This document shows, one piece after another, positions 53,888-63,634 of a DNA stretch of 64,000 bases. The stretch comes from Pelosinus propionicus DSM 13327 (GTDB lineage Bacteria; Bacillota; Negativicutes; DSM-13327), in the NCBI RefSeq assembly GCF_900114615.1, contig NZ_FOTS01000003.1:62001-126000 (forward strand), written 5' to 3'. Both the position numbers and the translations under genes were made by a program. The notes below the pieces were generated by a model. That model saw nothing but the letters and a program-made list of their open reading frames with translations. It searched no databases and was not told where the DNA came from. Position 1 is the first letter of the stretch, and each line of letters begins with the position of its first letter.

Positions 53888-56478
53888 AATTTACCAGACT
53901 CCTGTTTTGCCTGATTTTGTAATTGATAGAGAATATTGATCGCTTCAATGGGAGTAATTGTTGTAATGTCTATTGCTAATAATTCATCTACCGTCGATGA
54001 CGTGAATAGAGACATGGGAGTGGTGGCAGCAGCAGATTCCGCTACAGAAAGAGAAAGATTTTGTGATTGTACATGATTTTGTTCCAATTCTACTAACAGC
54101 TCTTGCGCTCGTTTAATTACCTTTTGTGGTAAGCCTGCTAACTGGGCTACATGTATACCATAGCTTTTATCTGCGCCACCAGGGATTATGCGGCGTAAAA
54201 AAACTACATCACTCCCTCTCTCTTTTACTGCCACGGAATAATTTTTAACGGTTTTATGATTATCAGCTAGTTCTGTAAGCTCATGATAATGAGTCGCAAA
54301 TAATGTTTTAGCTTTAACACGTTCTTTGATGTATTCAATTACAGCGCGAGCAATACTCATCCCATCAAAGGTACTCGTTCCTCGTCCAATTTCATCTAAA
54401 ATAATTAAGCTTTGCGATGTAGCATGCTTTAGTATTTGTGCAACTTCATTCATTTCTACCATAAATGTACTTTGCCCAGTTGATAAATCATCACTGGCTC
54501 CTACCCTGGTAAAAATTCGGTCAACAGGGCTAATGATCGCTTCTCGGGCGGGAATAAAGCTACCGATTTGTGCCATAAGCACAAGTAGTGCGACTTGGCG
54601 CATATAAGTGGATTTACCTGCCATATTAGGTCCAGTAATAATCATGATTTCATTACTATGGTGGTTCAAATCACTATCATTAGGAACAAATAACTCCCGT
54701 TTTAATAGTCGCTCCACAATCGGGTGACGACCATCTTTAATAGTAATTTCTCTTGTTTGGGTTATTGTAGGTCTAATATAATTATGACGAAAAGCAACTT
54801 CACTTAAACTAATAATAACATCCAGCTGCGCTAATTGTCTGGCTGTTTCTTGAATTTCTTTCATATATACTTTAATATGATCCCGTATTTTAGAAAACAG
54901 ATGATATTCAATCGTAACAATTTTTTCTTGAGCACCAAGAATCTTAGACTCAAATTCTTTTAACTCAGGCGTAATGTAGCGTTCCGCATTGGCTAGGGTT
55001 TGTTTTCGAACATAGCTAAGTGGAACTGAAGCTGTATGAGAATGAGTAACCTCAATATAATAGCCAAAAACTTTATTATATCCGACTTTGAGAGACTTAA
55101 TACCGGTGTTTTCTCTTTCTCTCGTTTCAATATCCTGCACAAATTGTTTACTGTCTCGCGCTATCGTATGTAATTCGTCTAATTCTAGATCATAGCCTCG
55201 TTTAATTAATCCACCCTCACGCACAGAGAATGGTGGATTATCTACGATAGCAGTATCGACTAAGGTAACAAGATCGATATGAGTATGCAGATAAAAGTGT
55301 AAATTACTTAAAAATATCGTATTGGTTTTTTGTAGCTGCTCTTTGATCGTAGGTAATACCACTAATGAGGATTTTAAGGCAACTAAATCACGAGCGCTTG
55401 CAGTACCTACTTCAATACGAGTTAAAATTCGTTCAAGATCATAAATATTAGCTAATGTTTCATGGATGGTTTGACGCAATGTAGGCTTTTCTAAAAGTTC
55501 TGCAATAGAGTCTTGCCGCTGTATAATATGAGTTGTATTCATTAATGGGTATTCCAACCACTTTTTGAGCAAACGACCACCCATTGCCGTTTTTGTATCA
55601 TCTAACACATAAAGCAGGGTATCTTTTTTACCCCCATCTCTTACGTTGCGTGTCACCTCCAAATTACGCATACTGGTCGAATCAATTGTCAAATATTCAA
55701 ATGTATTATAATTTATAAGTCGATTGATATGTGACAAATCGGTTTTTACAGTCTGGTGTAAATAATATAATAAACAACCAATAGCAGTAAGAGCCACGTC
55801 TTCTTGAGGCAAATCATCCGTCATAAAATGCTGCTTTGGTAAATCGCTAACTAGCTTTAGATTATCAATTGCTAACGTTGTATGAGTACAATGAGGTATG
55901 CGATTACTAATAAAAGTATTTAACTTTTCGATGCTTTCAATTTTGCTTGCTAAAACTAACTCCGTAGGCATTAATCGAAATAATTGGTCATACAATGCTG
56001 TTAATCGCTGAGAGCCTAAAAAGGTTGCCCAGAGACATTCACCTGTAGAAATATCGGCAGCAGCAAGAATTAGCTCTTCCTCTTCTTCATATAACACTGC
56101 CAGATAATTATTATTGTTATCTGGTAAAAGATTTTCAGCAATTATGGTACCAGGAGTAATAATTTTGATAACCTCACGCTTAACGATCCCCTTAGCTTGC
56201 TTTGGATCTTCGACTTGTTCACATATGGCTACTTTATAGCCTTTGCTAATCAACTTCGCAATATAAGTATCTGCTGCATGATAAGGTATACCACACATGG
56301 GAACACGTTGCCCGCCATCTCTTGCTGTAAGTGTAATTTCTAATTCACGTGATGCCAACTCTGCATCCGTAAAAAACATCTCATAAAAATCTCCCATACG
56401 AAAAAATAAAATTTCATTTTCATGCTGACTTTTAATCTCTAAATATTGTTCCATCATAGGGGTATACTTTATCGTCAT
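53884..56478 (-). CDS. mutS: DNA mismatch repair protein MutS
   Basis: 864 residues. The N-terminal Phe-x-Glu mismatch motif region (EILFFRMGDFYEMFF), Walker A GPNMAGKS, and the ABC signature TFMVEMNE with DEIGRGTS are present. It recognises mispairs and recruits MutL. ATG 56478 follows GAGAGG; the frame is open 48 nt further upstream but lacks a ribosome site. Confidence 0.96.
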   Translation of the reverse strand: MTIKYTPMMEQYLEIKSQHENEILFFRMGDFYEMFFTDAELASRELEITLTARDGGQRVPMCGIPYHAADTYIAKLISKGYKVAICEQVEDPKQAKGIVKREVIKIITPGTIIAENLLPDNNNNYLAVLYEEEEELILAAADISTGECLWATFLGSQRLTALYDQLFRLMPTELVLASKIESIEKLNTFISNRIPHCTHTTLAIDNLKLVSDLPKQHFMTDDLPQEDVALTAIGCLLYYLHQTVKTDLSHINRLINYNTFEYLTIDSTSMRNLEVTRNVRDGGKKDTLLYVLDDTKTAMGGRLLKKWLEYPLMNTTHIIQRQDSIAELLEKPTLRQTIHETLANIYDLERILTRIEVGTASARDLVALKSSLVVLPTIKEQLQKTNTIFLSNLHFYLHTHIDLVTLVDTAIVDNPPFSVREGGLIKRGYDLELDELHTIARDSKQFVQDIETRERENTGIKSLKVGYNKVFGYYIEVTHSHTASVPLSYVRKQTLANAERYITPELKEFESKILGAQEKIVTIEYHLFSKIRDHIKVYMKEIQETARQLAQLDVIISLSEVAFRHNYIRPTITQTREITIKDGRHPIVERLLKRELFVPNDSDLNHHSNEIMIITGPNMAGKSTYMRQVALLVLMAQIGSFIPAREAIISPVDRIFTRVGASDDLSTGQSTFMVEMNEVAQILKHATSQSLIILDEIGRGTSTFDGMSIARAVIEYIKERVKAKTLFATHYHELTELADNHKTVKNYSVAVKERGSDVVFLRRIIPGGADKSYGIHVAQLAGLPQKVIKRAQELLVELEQNHVQSQNLSLSVAESAAATTPMSLFTSSTVDELLAIDITTITPIEAINILYQLQNQAKQESGKL

Positions 56479-56544
56479 AGGTGTTCGCCTCTCTTTCTTG
56501 GTGTAGTCGAGATTATAAAAAAGCATGTCGCTATATAAGTAATA

Positions 56545-57921
56545 TTAATCGATTAAGTCTCCCTTTAGTATCCAGGTTTGTGCAGTTGTAATTTTAATAT
56601 TTGCAAGCTGACCAACTTCCTCTGTTCCTTGCTTGTCCCATAGAACTATCTTATTAGTGGTGGTACGCCCCATAAGCCTGTTCTCATCTCTTTGACTAGG
56701 ACCTTCCACTATAACAGTTACTGCAGTATCTGTAAATTGTTGATTAATTTCTAAACTTATATCATTCTGTACATCCATTAATTTTTGCAGCCTTTCTTTT
56801 TTGACTGCCAAAGGTACTTGATCAGCCATTGCAGCTGCTGGTGTACCAGAACGTTTGGAATACAAAAATGTATAGGAAGCATCAAAGCGAATTTCTTTAA
56901 GAAATTCAAGAGTTTCTTGAAATAATTCATCAGTTTCACCAGGAAAACCTACAATAATATCAGTAGTAAGGCTCGCATGAGGAATAGCTTTGCGAATTTT
57001 TCTAACTAATTCACGATAATAGTCAGTTGTATAGCCTCTATTCATCATTTTTAAAATGGTATCACTACCTGACTGAACAGGTAAATGAAAATGATCACAG
57101 ATTTTTTTACTGTTTAAAATCGTATCAATTACCTTATCATTTATATCACGTGGATGAGATGTCATATAGCGAACACGTTCAATGGTTTCCACTTGATCAA
57201 CAGCCTTAAGTAAATCAGCAAAATCGCCATATTCATTTGTATCATTGCCATAGGAATTAACATTTTGCCCTAATAATGTAATCTCTTTAAATCCGTCTAG
57301 TCCTAATTGATGAATTTCCTCTATAATATCAGGTAAGGGGCGGCTCCGTTCACGTCCTCTCACATAAGGTACAATACAATATGTACAAAAATTATTGCAA
57401 CCATACATAATAGGTACCCACGCTGAAATCTTTCCGCGACGTATTGTTGGTACGTCAGGCGCTAAACGTTCGGCTTGATCCCAAACGGCTAAAACATGAT
57501 CTTTTGATTCTTCAAACTCTTTTATAACCTCTACTAGCTGATGCACATTGTGAGTGCCAATAATTAAATCGATATGTGGGGCTTTTTTAAATATCTTTTC
57601 TTTATCCTTTTGAGCCATGCAACCCGCAATAGCAATAATGAGATTCGGATTACTTACCTTTAAGTTTTTTAGTTCTCCAATTTTACCATAGATTTTTTTC
57701 TCAGCGCTTTCTCGTACGCAACAAGTATTAATTAAAATAAAACTGGCCTCCTCTAGACTTTCAGTATATTCATAACCAATACTTTTAAGTTGACCAGCTA
57801 ATCGCTCAGAGTCATGATGGTTCATTTGGCACCCATAAGTATACGTCGTAAAATATTTAACATTTGAATCTTTCATGTCATTTGATGTTACTTCTACATT
57901 ATATTGATCTGGTTTTGACAT
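56545..57921 (-). CDS. miaB: tRNA-2-methylthio-N6-dimethylallyladenosine synthase MiaB
   Basis: 458 residues. N-terminal MTTase cysteines (TYGCQMN, NTCCVRESA, GCMAQ), radical SAM GCNNFCTYC, and a TRAM domain at the C-terminus. It methylthiolates i6A37 in tRNA; MiaA is encoded downstream. ATG 57921 follows GGGAG. Confidence 0.95.
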   Translation of the reverse strand: MSKPDQYNVEVTSNDMKDSNVKYFTTYTYGCQMNHHDSERLAGQLKSIGYEYTESLEEASFILINTCCVRESAEKKIYGKIGELKNLKVSNPNLIIAIAGCMAQKDKEKIFKKAPHIDLIIGTHNVHQLVEVIKEFEESKDHVLAVWDQAERLAPDVPTIRRGKISAWVPIMYGCNNFCTYCIVPYVRGRERSRPLPDIIEEIHQLGLDGFKEITLLGQNVNSYGNDTNEYGDFADLLKAVDQVETIERVRYMTSHPRDINDKVIDTILNSKKICDHFHLPVQSGSDTILKMMNRGYTTDYYRELVRKIRKAIPHASLTTDIIVGFPGETDELFQETLEFLKEIRFDASYTFLYSKRSGTPAAAMADQVPLAVKKERLQKLMDVQNDISLEINQQFTDTAVTVIVEGPSQRDENRLMGRTTTNKIVLWDKQGTEEVGQLANIKITTAQTWILKGDLID

Positions 57922-58023
57922 ATATATCAACTCCCATAAATTCTACATTATTCTTCAATATTATAGCTTAAATGATTCAGTTTATCAAACAAGCTTGAGA
58001 TGGTAATCCTCAGATTTTAATGA

Positions 58024-58209
58024 ATGCCTAGTTTTTATCTTATTCTATTATTATTTTGCGAACTGGTTTTATCGGTAACATTTTACAAATTATCCTGTTT
58101 TTTTAATAACTACCAACTTCACATATCTATCGTCTTAATTCTATTAATTATTGCCTCTTTACTAATAGGGTTGATAATGAGAAGATTTACTGTAAAAACA
58201 ATTGAGTAA
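58024..58209 (+). CDS. Possible small membrane protein (61 aa)
   Basis: 61 residues with two hydrophobic segments and a basic end (MRRFTVKTIE). No ribosome site is visible, so it may not be expressed. It lies in a non-coding stretch between miaB and the next gene. Confidence 0.3.
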   Translation: MPSFYLILLLFCELVLSVTFYKLSCFFNNYQLHISIVLILLIIASLLIGLIMRRFTVKTIE

Positions 58210-58341
58210 ATTACATTTTTTACAGTAATAACTTTGTAACATAAAATATAATAAACAACAACTTGCTATGCAACATTTACTATAATCTGCAAATAATATA
58301 CAACAGGTTATTATTGAAAAAAGATTGAAGGGCCAGAGAAG
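58210..58341. other. Non-coding part of the miaB to patatin interval
   Basis: AT-rich without recognised features. The whole interval 57922-58769 holds only a doubtful 61-aa ORF and a decayed reading frame. Confidence 0.4.
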
Positions 58342-58660
58342 ATGAATGATCCAAAAGAAAAGGTTTCGATCCTACTAGTGGGTTAATTGCAAAGAAAGTA
58401 CTAGAAGAATACTCTTTAACTGGTATATTTTTAGGAGAAATAGAGAACCAATAATATTCTAAAGATCCATCTTTTGCTAGTATAGAGAAGAATTCCAAAA
58501 TTATCCTATTACAATTAACATGTCCAGTAGATGTTATCAATGGACCAGAATTTCCATAGGCACAATTATTGTTGTTAATGTAGAACAAATCTTATTTATT
58601 GCTGGCAACTGCAATAAATATGCTATCGCCATTACTTCTAGTGATTCAAGTAAATCCTAG
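58342..58660 (+). pseudogene. Decayed reading frame of unknown origin
   Basis: Coding-like peptide blocks in successive frames: MNDPKEKVSILLVG from the ATG at 58342; then FDPTSGLIAKKVLEEYSLTG in another frame until TAA at 58452, LLQLTCPVDVINGPEF until TAG at 58557, and GTIIVVNVEQILFIAGN in a further frame to TAG at 58658. Each block looks like real protein, so this is probably a broken gene. Family not recognised. Confidence 0.5.
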
Positions 58661-58769
58661 GTCCAAAATATACATTAGGTTTTTAATTTTTCCTTTCCTA
58701 TATCTTTTAATAATATTACTTTGCATTTAATAAAAATCCTTGGGAAAACTAAATCAGGAGGTGATAATT

Positions 58770-59011
58770 GTGGGTGAAAAACATCCTGACCGCACTGATG
58801 AATGGAATAAACAACAACAAGCATTGAAAAATATGAAAACTACTACTATCTCATCCAAAGAATCTAAGGAAGAAAAAAAAACTCATTAAAAGCTATATTA
58901 TCTCTATTCTCTTTTGAAAAATTTTTAGAAAATATTACTCTATCGGCTGCTCTATCTGGAGCAGCTATCTTTATTATCGTTATATTTTGTTGGCATAAAA
59001 AGACCGCCTAA
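58770..59011 (+). CDS. Small protein with an A9 run between its two halves (possible frameshift)
   Basis: GTG at 58770 has a perfect AGGAGGTGAT site. The first frame gives a 39-aa hydrophilic peptide ending EEKKTH at 58889. It ends on a run of nine A. Shifting by -1 on that run continues as NSLKAILSLFSFEKFLENIT and a membrane segment, ending HKKTA at 59011 (80 residues in total). This could be slippage, a recent single-base indel or a sequencing error. Family not recognised. Confidence 0.6.
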
Positions 59012-59039
59012 TTAAAAGCGGTAACTAGTAACTATAGAT

Positions 59040-59972
59040 TTATGTTTGATTATTCAATAAACCTTTTATCAAGGATAACTTATCCTTTGCCGCCTGTTCT
59101 CCTTGACCTATACATAGCAAAGCTTGTTTAGCGTCTTTGAGTTTTGTTTCAAAAGTATTAGGTCGAATAATAATATCAGCATATTGCTCTGCTTTAAGCA
59201 AGGTTACTTCACGTCCCATTATTTCAATACATTGCATTAATATTTCTCCTACAGTCTTAATATCATAGTTAAACTGACCATCATAGCCTAAATCCACTCC
59301 GATGACTAAATCAGCCCCCATATGACGCAAAATGTCAGTAGGTAAATTATTTTTAACTGCCCCATCTACTAATGTCATACTTCTATATTTCTTTGGAAAG
59401 AATATTCCTGGTATTGAAATACTAGCACGAACAGCCTCTGTTAATGAGGTGTTATGATAATACCTTGCATTTAAAATACCACGACGATCAAAGACTGGGG
59501 TAGTAAAAAATATAGTATCTGCAGAATGTAAATCAACAGCTGTAATAGCAATTGGAATTTGAGTATCTCTAACAGTCTTATTTTGCCATAAATGATAAAA
59601 AAATTGTTCCACCTTATCCCCTTTTATGAAACCAGTAGGTAAAACAGACCAAAAACGAAATGCACCATTAAACAACCATTTCATGCCATGCTTGAAGAGA
59701 TCACCAACAGTAACATTTAAATCAATCAGTTCATCCATTTTAACATTTTGTATCATATTTTGCATTTGTTGTGGAGTATAACCACAAGCATACATACTCG
59801 CTACAATCGCACCTGCACTGGTACCACTAATCATATCAATCGGAATGTTATGTTCAACTAATACTTTTAGTACTCCTATGTGAGCCATACCTCGAATGCC
59901 ACCTCCACTCAAGGCTACTCCTACCTTTTGTCGCCTGTTATTTAACTTGAATTCATTACTTTTCCCATTCAT
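59040..59972 (-). CDS. Patatin-like phospholipase (RssA/YchK type)
   Basis: 310 residues. Oxyanion hole GGGIRG, nucleophile serine in GTSAG and Asp in DGAVKNN form the Ser-Asp dyad of patatins. Probable acyl hydrolase on membrane or lipid substrates. ATG 59972 follows GGGGTGTGATG; the frame is open slightly further upstream. Confidence 0.92.
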   Translation of the reverse strand: MNGKSNEFKLNNRRQKVGVALSGGGIRGMAHIGVLKVLVEHNIPIDMISGTSAGAIVASMYACGYTPQQMQNMIQNVKMDELIDLNVTVGDLFKHGMKWLFNGAFRFWSVLPTGFIKGDKVEQFFYHLWQNKTVRDTQIPIAITAVDLHSADTIFFTTPVFDRRGILNARYYHNTSLTEAVRASISIPGIFFPKKYRSMTLVDGAVKNNLPTDILRHMGADLVIGVDLGYDGQFNYDIKTVGEILMQCIEIMGREVTLLKAEQYADIIIRPNTFETKLKDAKQALLCIGQGEQAAKDKLSLIKGLLNNQT

Positions 59973-60124
59973 AACATCACACCCCATATACACACTTACT
60001 ATATTCTATGAATAGCAGATGCAATACGGTGTCACATAATATGTAAAAAAACTAACATCATGGTGTATTTAGTCTATTCACTTAATGGCAACAAAACACA
60101 CACCCAGTAATAAACCTCCGGCTC

Positions 60125-61408
60125 TTACTGCGGTAAAACAATTATAAATGTTGATCCCTTTCCTATCTGGCTTTCTACGCTTACACTACCTCCATGAGCT
60201 AACACAATCCATTTTGCAATAGACAACCCTAATCCAGTTCCGCCAATTTCTCTTGAACGCATTTTATCAACACGATAAAATCGTTCAAAAATAAGTTCTT
60301 GATCTTCTGCAGAAATTCCCATTCCAGAATCTTTTACTATGATCTTAATATCAGGTTTTTTGGTTAAAAACTCCAGTTCAACAGATACTGTTCCTCGAGG
60401 TGGAGTATATTTTATTGCATTATCTAACAGAATTAAAAGTAACTGATGGATACGGTTCTTGTCAGCAAAAATTACTCTTTGCATTTGGTATTTAAAACTA
60501 AGTTGAATATCTTTTTTATTAGCCAAAGGCTGCAATGAACGTATAACTTGTTCAATAATGTCTATGATATCGAATTTTTCTTTTAGTATTGTTGTTGCCT
60601 CAGCATCACTTCTTGCTAAAGTTAACATATCACTAAGAATCTTAGACATGTTCCTTATCTCATCTTTCATATCAACTAATACTAACTCAGCAAAAGGAGA
60701 TATTTTACTCTCCTTATCTCTTTGTATTGTCTCTACAGAAGCCATGAATATACTCAATGGTGTCCGAAGTTCATGAGATGCATCTGCAACAAACTCTCGC
60801 TGACGATCATAAGATTTCTTGATGGGTATAATAGCACGGCCTGCCATTATGTAACCGCCTCCGGATGCAAGAAAAAGAAAGAGTAAAGATATAATTGTCA
60901 AAATGACAAAAACATCCTTTAATACTTGATAAAATGCCGTAACATCTCGCCCTACATATATCTTCCCCAATCGATCCTCACCATGCATAATCGGAAGTGA
61001 GGCCATTAGAATAATGGCCTTATCATTATTACGTACATCTGGTAGTAATAATACTACACGCCCATCTTCCGCATCCCACGTAGTGATTTTTTCTACAATA
61101 CGATCTCGAATTATAGAGGAGGAACCTTCTGTATTAGCAAGCTTTCCATCATTGTCAAATGCATAGAAAAACATTCTTCCTTCGCGATACTCCTCTCCCT
61201 GAGGCATCTGTTGCAGTAGTTCTTTGTGCTGCAAAAACAAAGAATGCTCCTGAGCTTCTTCTTCCGCAAAAAGAAGTAATTCCTGCTTTTCTTCCGAATA
61301 AACTGCCCATGTTAATCCAATATAGGTAAATCCTACAAAAGTCAGAAGAAAGAAGATCATAAATCCCGAATATAAAAAAGTAAGATGTTTTCTAATTCTA
61401 CTAAACAC
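60125..61408 (-). CDS. Sensor histidine kinase of a two-component system
   Basis: 427 residues. Two membrane segments (about 10-33 and 165-185) flank an extracytoplasmic sensor of about 130 residues. The H box ASHELRTPL, N box LLDNAIKYT, and G boxes KDSGMG and GTGLGLS are intact. No HAMP is obvious. GTG start overlaps the regulator stop by 1 nt (TAGTG). Signal unknown. Confidence 0.92.
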   Translation of the reverse strand: MFSRIRKHLTFLYSGFMIFFLLTFVGFTYIGLTWAVYSEEKQELLLFAEEEAQEHSLFLQHKELLQQMPQGEEYREGRMFFYAFDNDGKLANTEGSSSIIRDRIVEKITTWDAEDGRVVLLLPDVRNNDKAIILMASLPIMHGEDRLGKIYVGRDVTAFYQVLKDVFVILTIISLLFLFLASGGGYIMAGRAIIPIKKSYDRQREFVADASHELRTPLSIFMASVETIQRDKESKISPFAELVLVDMKDEIRNMSKILSDMLTLARSDAEATTILKEKFDIIDIIEQVIRSLQPLANKKDIQLSFKYQMQRVIFADKNRIHQLLLILLDNAIKYTPPRGTVSVELEFLTKKPDIKIIVKDSGMGISAEDQELIFERFYRVDKMRSREIGGTGLGLSIAKWIVLAHGGSVSVESQIGKGSTFIIVLPQ

Positions 61409-62079
61409 TATTCCTCCAACCTATAACCAACTCCCCGAACGGTATGAATAAAGGTTTTACCGTCAGGCGGATCGATCTTCTTTCGTAAAAGTCGGACATA
61501 GGCATCCAAATTATTTGATGTTACCTCAGATTCAAGGCCCCACACGCGATCCAATATAACTTCACGTGGAACTACTTGGCCTCTATTTTGAATAAGTAAA
61601 TCCAACATTTGAAACTCTCTTCCAGAAAGACAGATTTCCCTAGAATCATATTTAATAATTTTAGTCGTTCTATTAAAAATAAGCTTTCCAATTATAATAA
61701 TATCCTCTATCAATTTATTATTACTGCGTCGTAAAAGAGCACGAATTCTAGCCATTAATTCAGAAAATTCGAAAGGTTTGACAAGATAATCATCAGCACC
61801 TGTATCAAGGCCTGAAACACGATCTTCTACGGCATCCTTAGCCGTTAACATTAAGATGATTCCTTGATATCCATGCTTTCTTAATCGATCACATACACTT
61901 ATCCCACTTTCTCCCGGCATCATCCAATCTAGAATGATAATATCATAAGAAGAGTAAATTGCATACTCAAATGCAGATTCACCTTCCACTACCCAATCTA
62001 CGTTTGCTCCTTCCTTCTCAAACATATATTTAATTAATTTACCAAGACGAAGATCATCTTCAGCAAGTAAAATTTGCAT
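61408..62079 (-). CDS. OmpR/PhoB-type response regulator
   Basis: 223 residues. The receiver domain has the phospho-acceptor in IIILDWMMPG and LVKPFEF. A winged-helix DNA-binding domain follows (SGREFQMLDLL, NLDAYVRLLRKKI, HTVRGVGYRLE). It pairs with the downstream kinase. Regulon unknown. Confidence 0.94.
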   Translation of the reverse strand: MQILLAEDDLRLGKLIKYMFEKEGANVDWVVEGESAFEYAIYSSYDIIILDWMMPGESGISVCDRLRKHGYQGIILMLTAKDAVEDRVSGLDTGADDYLVKPFEFSELMARIRALLRRSNNKLIEDIIIIGKLIFNRTTKIIKYDSREICLSGREFQMLDLLIQNRGQVVPREVILDRVWGLESEVTSNNLDAYVRLLRKKIDPPDGKTFIHTVRGVGYRLEE

Positions 62080-62380
62080 TTTCTTTTATCCTTCCTATTT
62101 GTTGGCTCCACTTAACCTAATCGCTGAATTATTTTTAAGCAAGTATCTATTAACTACTTTAATCCATTTTATCATAATCTGTCCAATATAAAGTAAAAGA
62201 TATATTATAAAAAGTATCAACAAAAAGCATTAATTATTCTTTTATTATTATGACGATTAAAATCTTTAATTTTGAAAGAGAATCGAAATTCAGCCACTAT
62301 TATAATAGTATTGCACTATTGAATCGTTTACAATGCTAAAAGACTCGATCAACTTAAAAAAGTTAATCGAGTCTTTTTTG
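62080..62380. other. Intergenic region between the response regulator and pduL
   Basis: Contains the pduL terminator at 62338-62377. The rest is AT-rich and must hold the promoter of the two-component operon, which I could not place with confidence. Confidence 0.5.
62338..62377 (-). terminator. Terminator of pduL
   Basis: Stem AAAAGACTCGAT...AACTT / AAGTT...ATCGAGTCTTTT around a 4-nt centre. Confidence 0.9.
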
Positions 62381-62956
62381 TTACTTAATGATTTCAACAG
62401 TACAGCCATTTTTACACATTGCTGCATTTGCTTCATCAGTGTCAATATGCATTTCTAAGCGAAAGTTTTCATGAACTCTTATTAAAACATTATCAAAAAT
62501 CAAACCTCTTTCTCCATCACAACGAACTTTGACAATTTCATTATCCTGCACACCAAATTTTTTAGCATCATCGATACTCATATGGATATGGCGTCCTGCG
62601 GCAATAACCCCCTCTTCAAGCGTCACTGTACCTTTAGGTCCAACAACAGTAATGCCTGCTGATCCTTTAGTATCTCCTGACTCACGTACTGGAATACCTA
62701 TTTTAAGCTTTAAGGCATCTGTAAGAGCTATTTCCACCTGAGTTTGTTTACGTACAGGTCCTAAGATTCGAACATTTTTAAAAGAAGATTTCTCTGTAAC
62801 CAAATCCACGGTTTCATTAGCCGCAAACTGCCCTACCTGCAATAGGTCTTTCTTAACAGTAAGCTGATACCCCTCTCCATATAAAATATCCAAATCTCCT
62901 TGGGATACATGAATATGCCTTGCCGAAATACCTACTGGAACTTTTGTTTCTAACAT
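62381..62956 (-). CDS. pduL: PduL-type phosphate propanoyl/acetyltransferase
   Basis: 191 residues. The two PduL domains carry the zinc-site motifs ISARHIHVS and AGRHIHMS, and EMHIDTDEANAA near the end. It exchanges acyl-CoA and acyl-phosphate. No microcompartment genes are nearby, so it is probably a housekeeping phosphotransacetylase for acetate formation. ATG 62956 follows GGAG; a TTG 18 nt upstream is less likely. Confidence 0.92.
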   Translation of the reverse strand: MLETKVPVGISARHIHVSQGDLDILYGEGYQLTVKKDLLQVGQFAANETVDLVTEKSSFKNVRILGPVRKQTQVEIALTDALKLKIGIPVRESGDTKGSAGITVVGPKGTVTLEEGVIAAGRHIHMSIDDAKKFGVQDNEIVKVRCDGERGLIFDNVLIRVHENFRLEMHIDTDEANAAMCKNGCTVEIIK

Positions 62957-63030
62957 GCTACAAACACTCCTCAAAAATAAATATATTTATAATATAGTTT
63001 ATATTATACACATAAAAATTCAGTAGAATA

Positions 63031-63381
63031 TTATTCAATAACTTCTGAAAAATACACTACAGTTACAGTATCACTTAATGTAAATGTTTTATCATAGATA
63101 CTTTGCAAAAAAATCATCAAATCATCAACATTTGTAATTTCAGGATTTTCCCCTTGTAAATCTTCTTTTGTCAGCTGAGATATGGGCTTAACTAAAACTC
63201 GATCAATGACAGCGGTATATATTTTTTTCTTTTGAGCAAAGCGTTTCCCAACTGTTACCCATATAATATCACCCTCATTATATTTATGAGTTTTATCTCC
63301 ACGACGAATGGTGCAAGTCTTGCGCCTACAGATTAATTGGCTATGATAATTGGATGAATAAAAATTTAAAGCACGCATCAT
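63031..63381 (-). CDS. ASCH domain protein
   Basis: 116 residues. The N-terminal TIRRGDKTHKYNEGDIIWVTVGKRF and C-terminal TVTVVYFSEV strands fit the ASCH/PUA-like RNA-binding fold. No catalytic motif is visible. AAGGAGG precedes the start. Function unknown. Confidence 0.72.
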   Translation of the reverse strand: MMRALNFYSSNYHSQLICRRKTCTIRRGDKTHKYNEGDIIWVTVGKRFAQKKKIYTAVIDRVLVKPISQLTKEDLQGENPEITNVDDLMIFLQSIYDKTFTLSDTVTVVYFSEVIE

Positions 63382-63634
63382 TCATACCTCCTTAAAATAA
63401 CTACTCCAATTCCTGTTATTGTTATGTATTCGTGATATTTTGCTTTAAATCCTTTAGATTTATTTTAACTTATAAAAGAAAACTTATATTTTAATCTTTA
63501 ACACATTAACGTTAATACTAATTTACCAATAAAGGACCTTTTTACAAGGCGAAAGAATGAAGCTATACTGGGCTTTGTTAATTGACCTTAATACAGGTTA
63601 CGAAAATAACCCCTACACGGTTAGAGAATTAGGG
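63382..63634. other. Intergenic region before the amidohydrolase gene
   Basis: AT-rich; I see no feature other than a probable promoter region for the ASCH gene. Confidence 0.4.

Noticed and set aside
58280-58588. Minus-strand 102-aa ORF in the miaB-patatin gap
   Set aside because: No ribosome site; the plus-strand blocks look more like protein.
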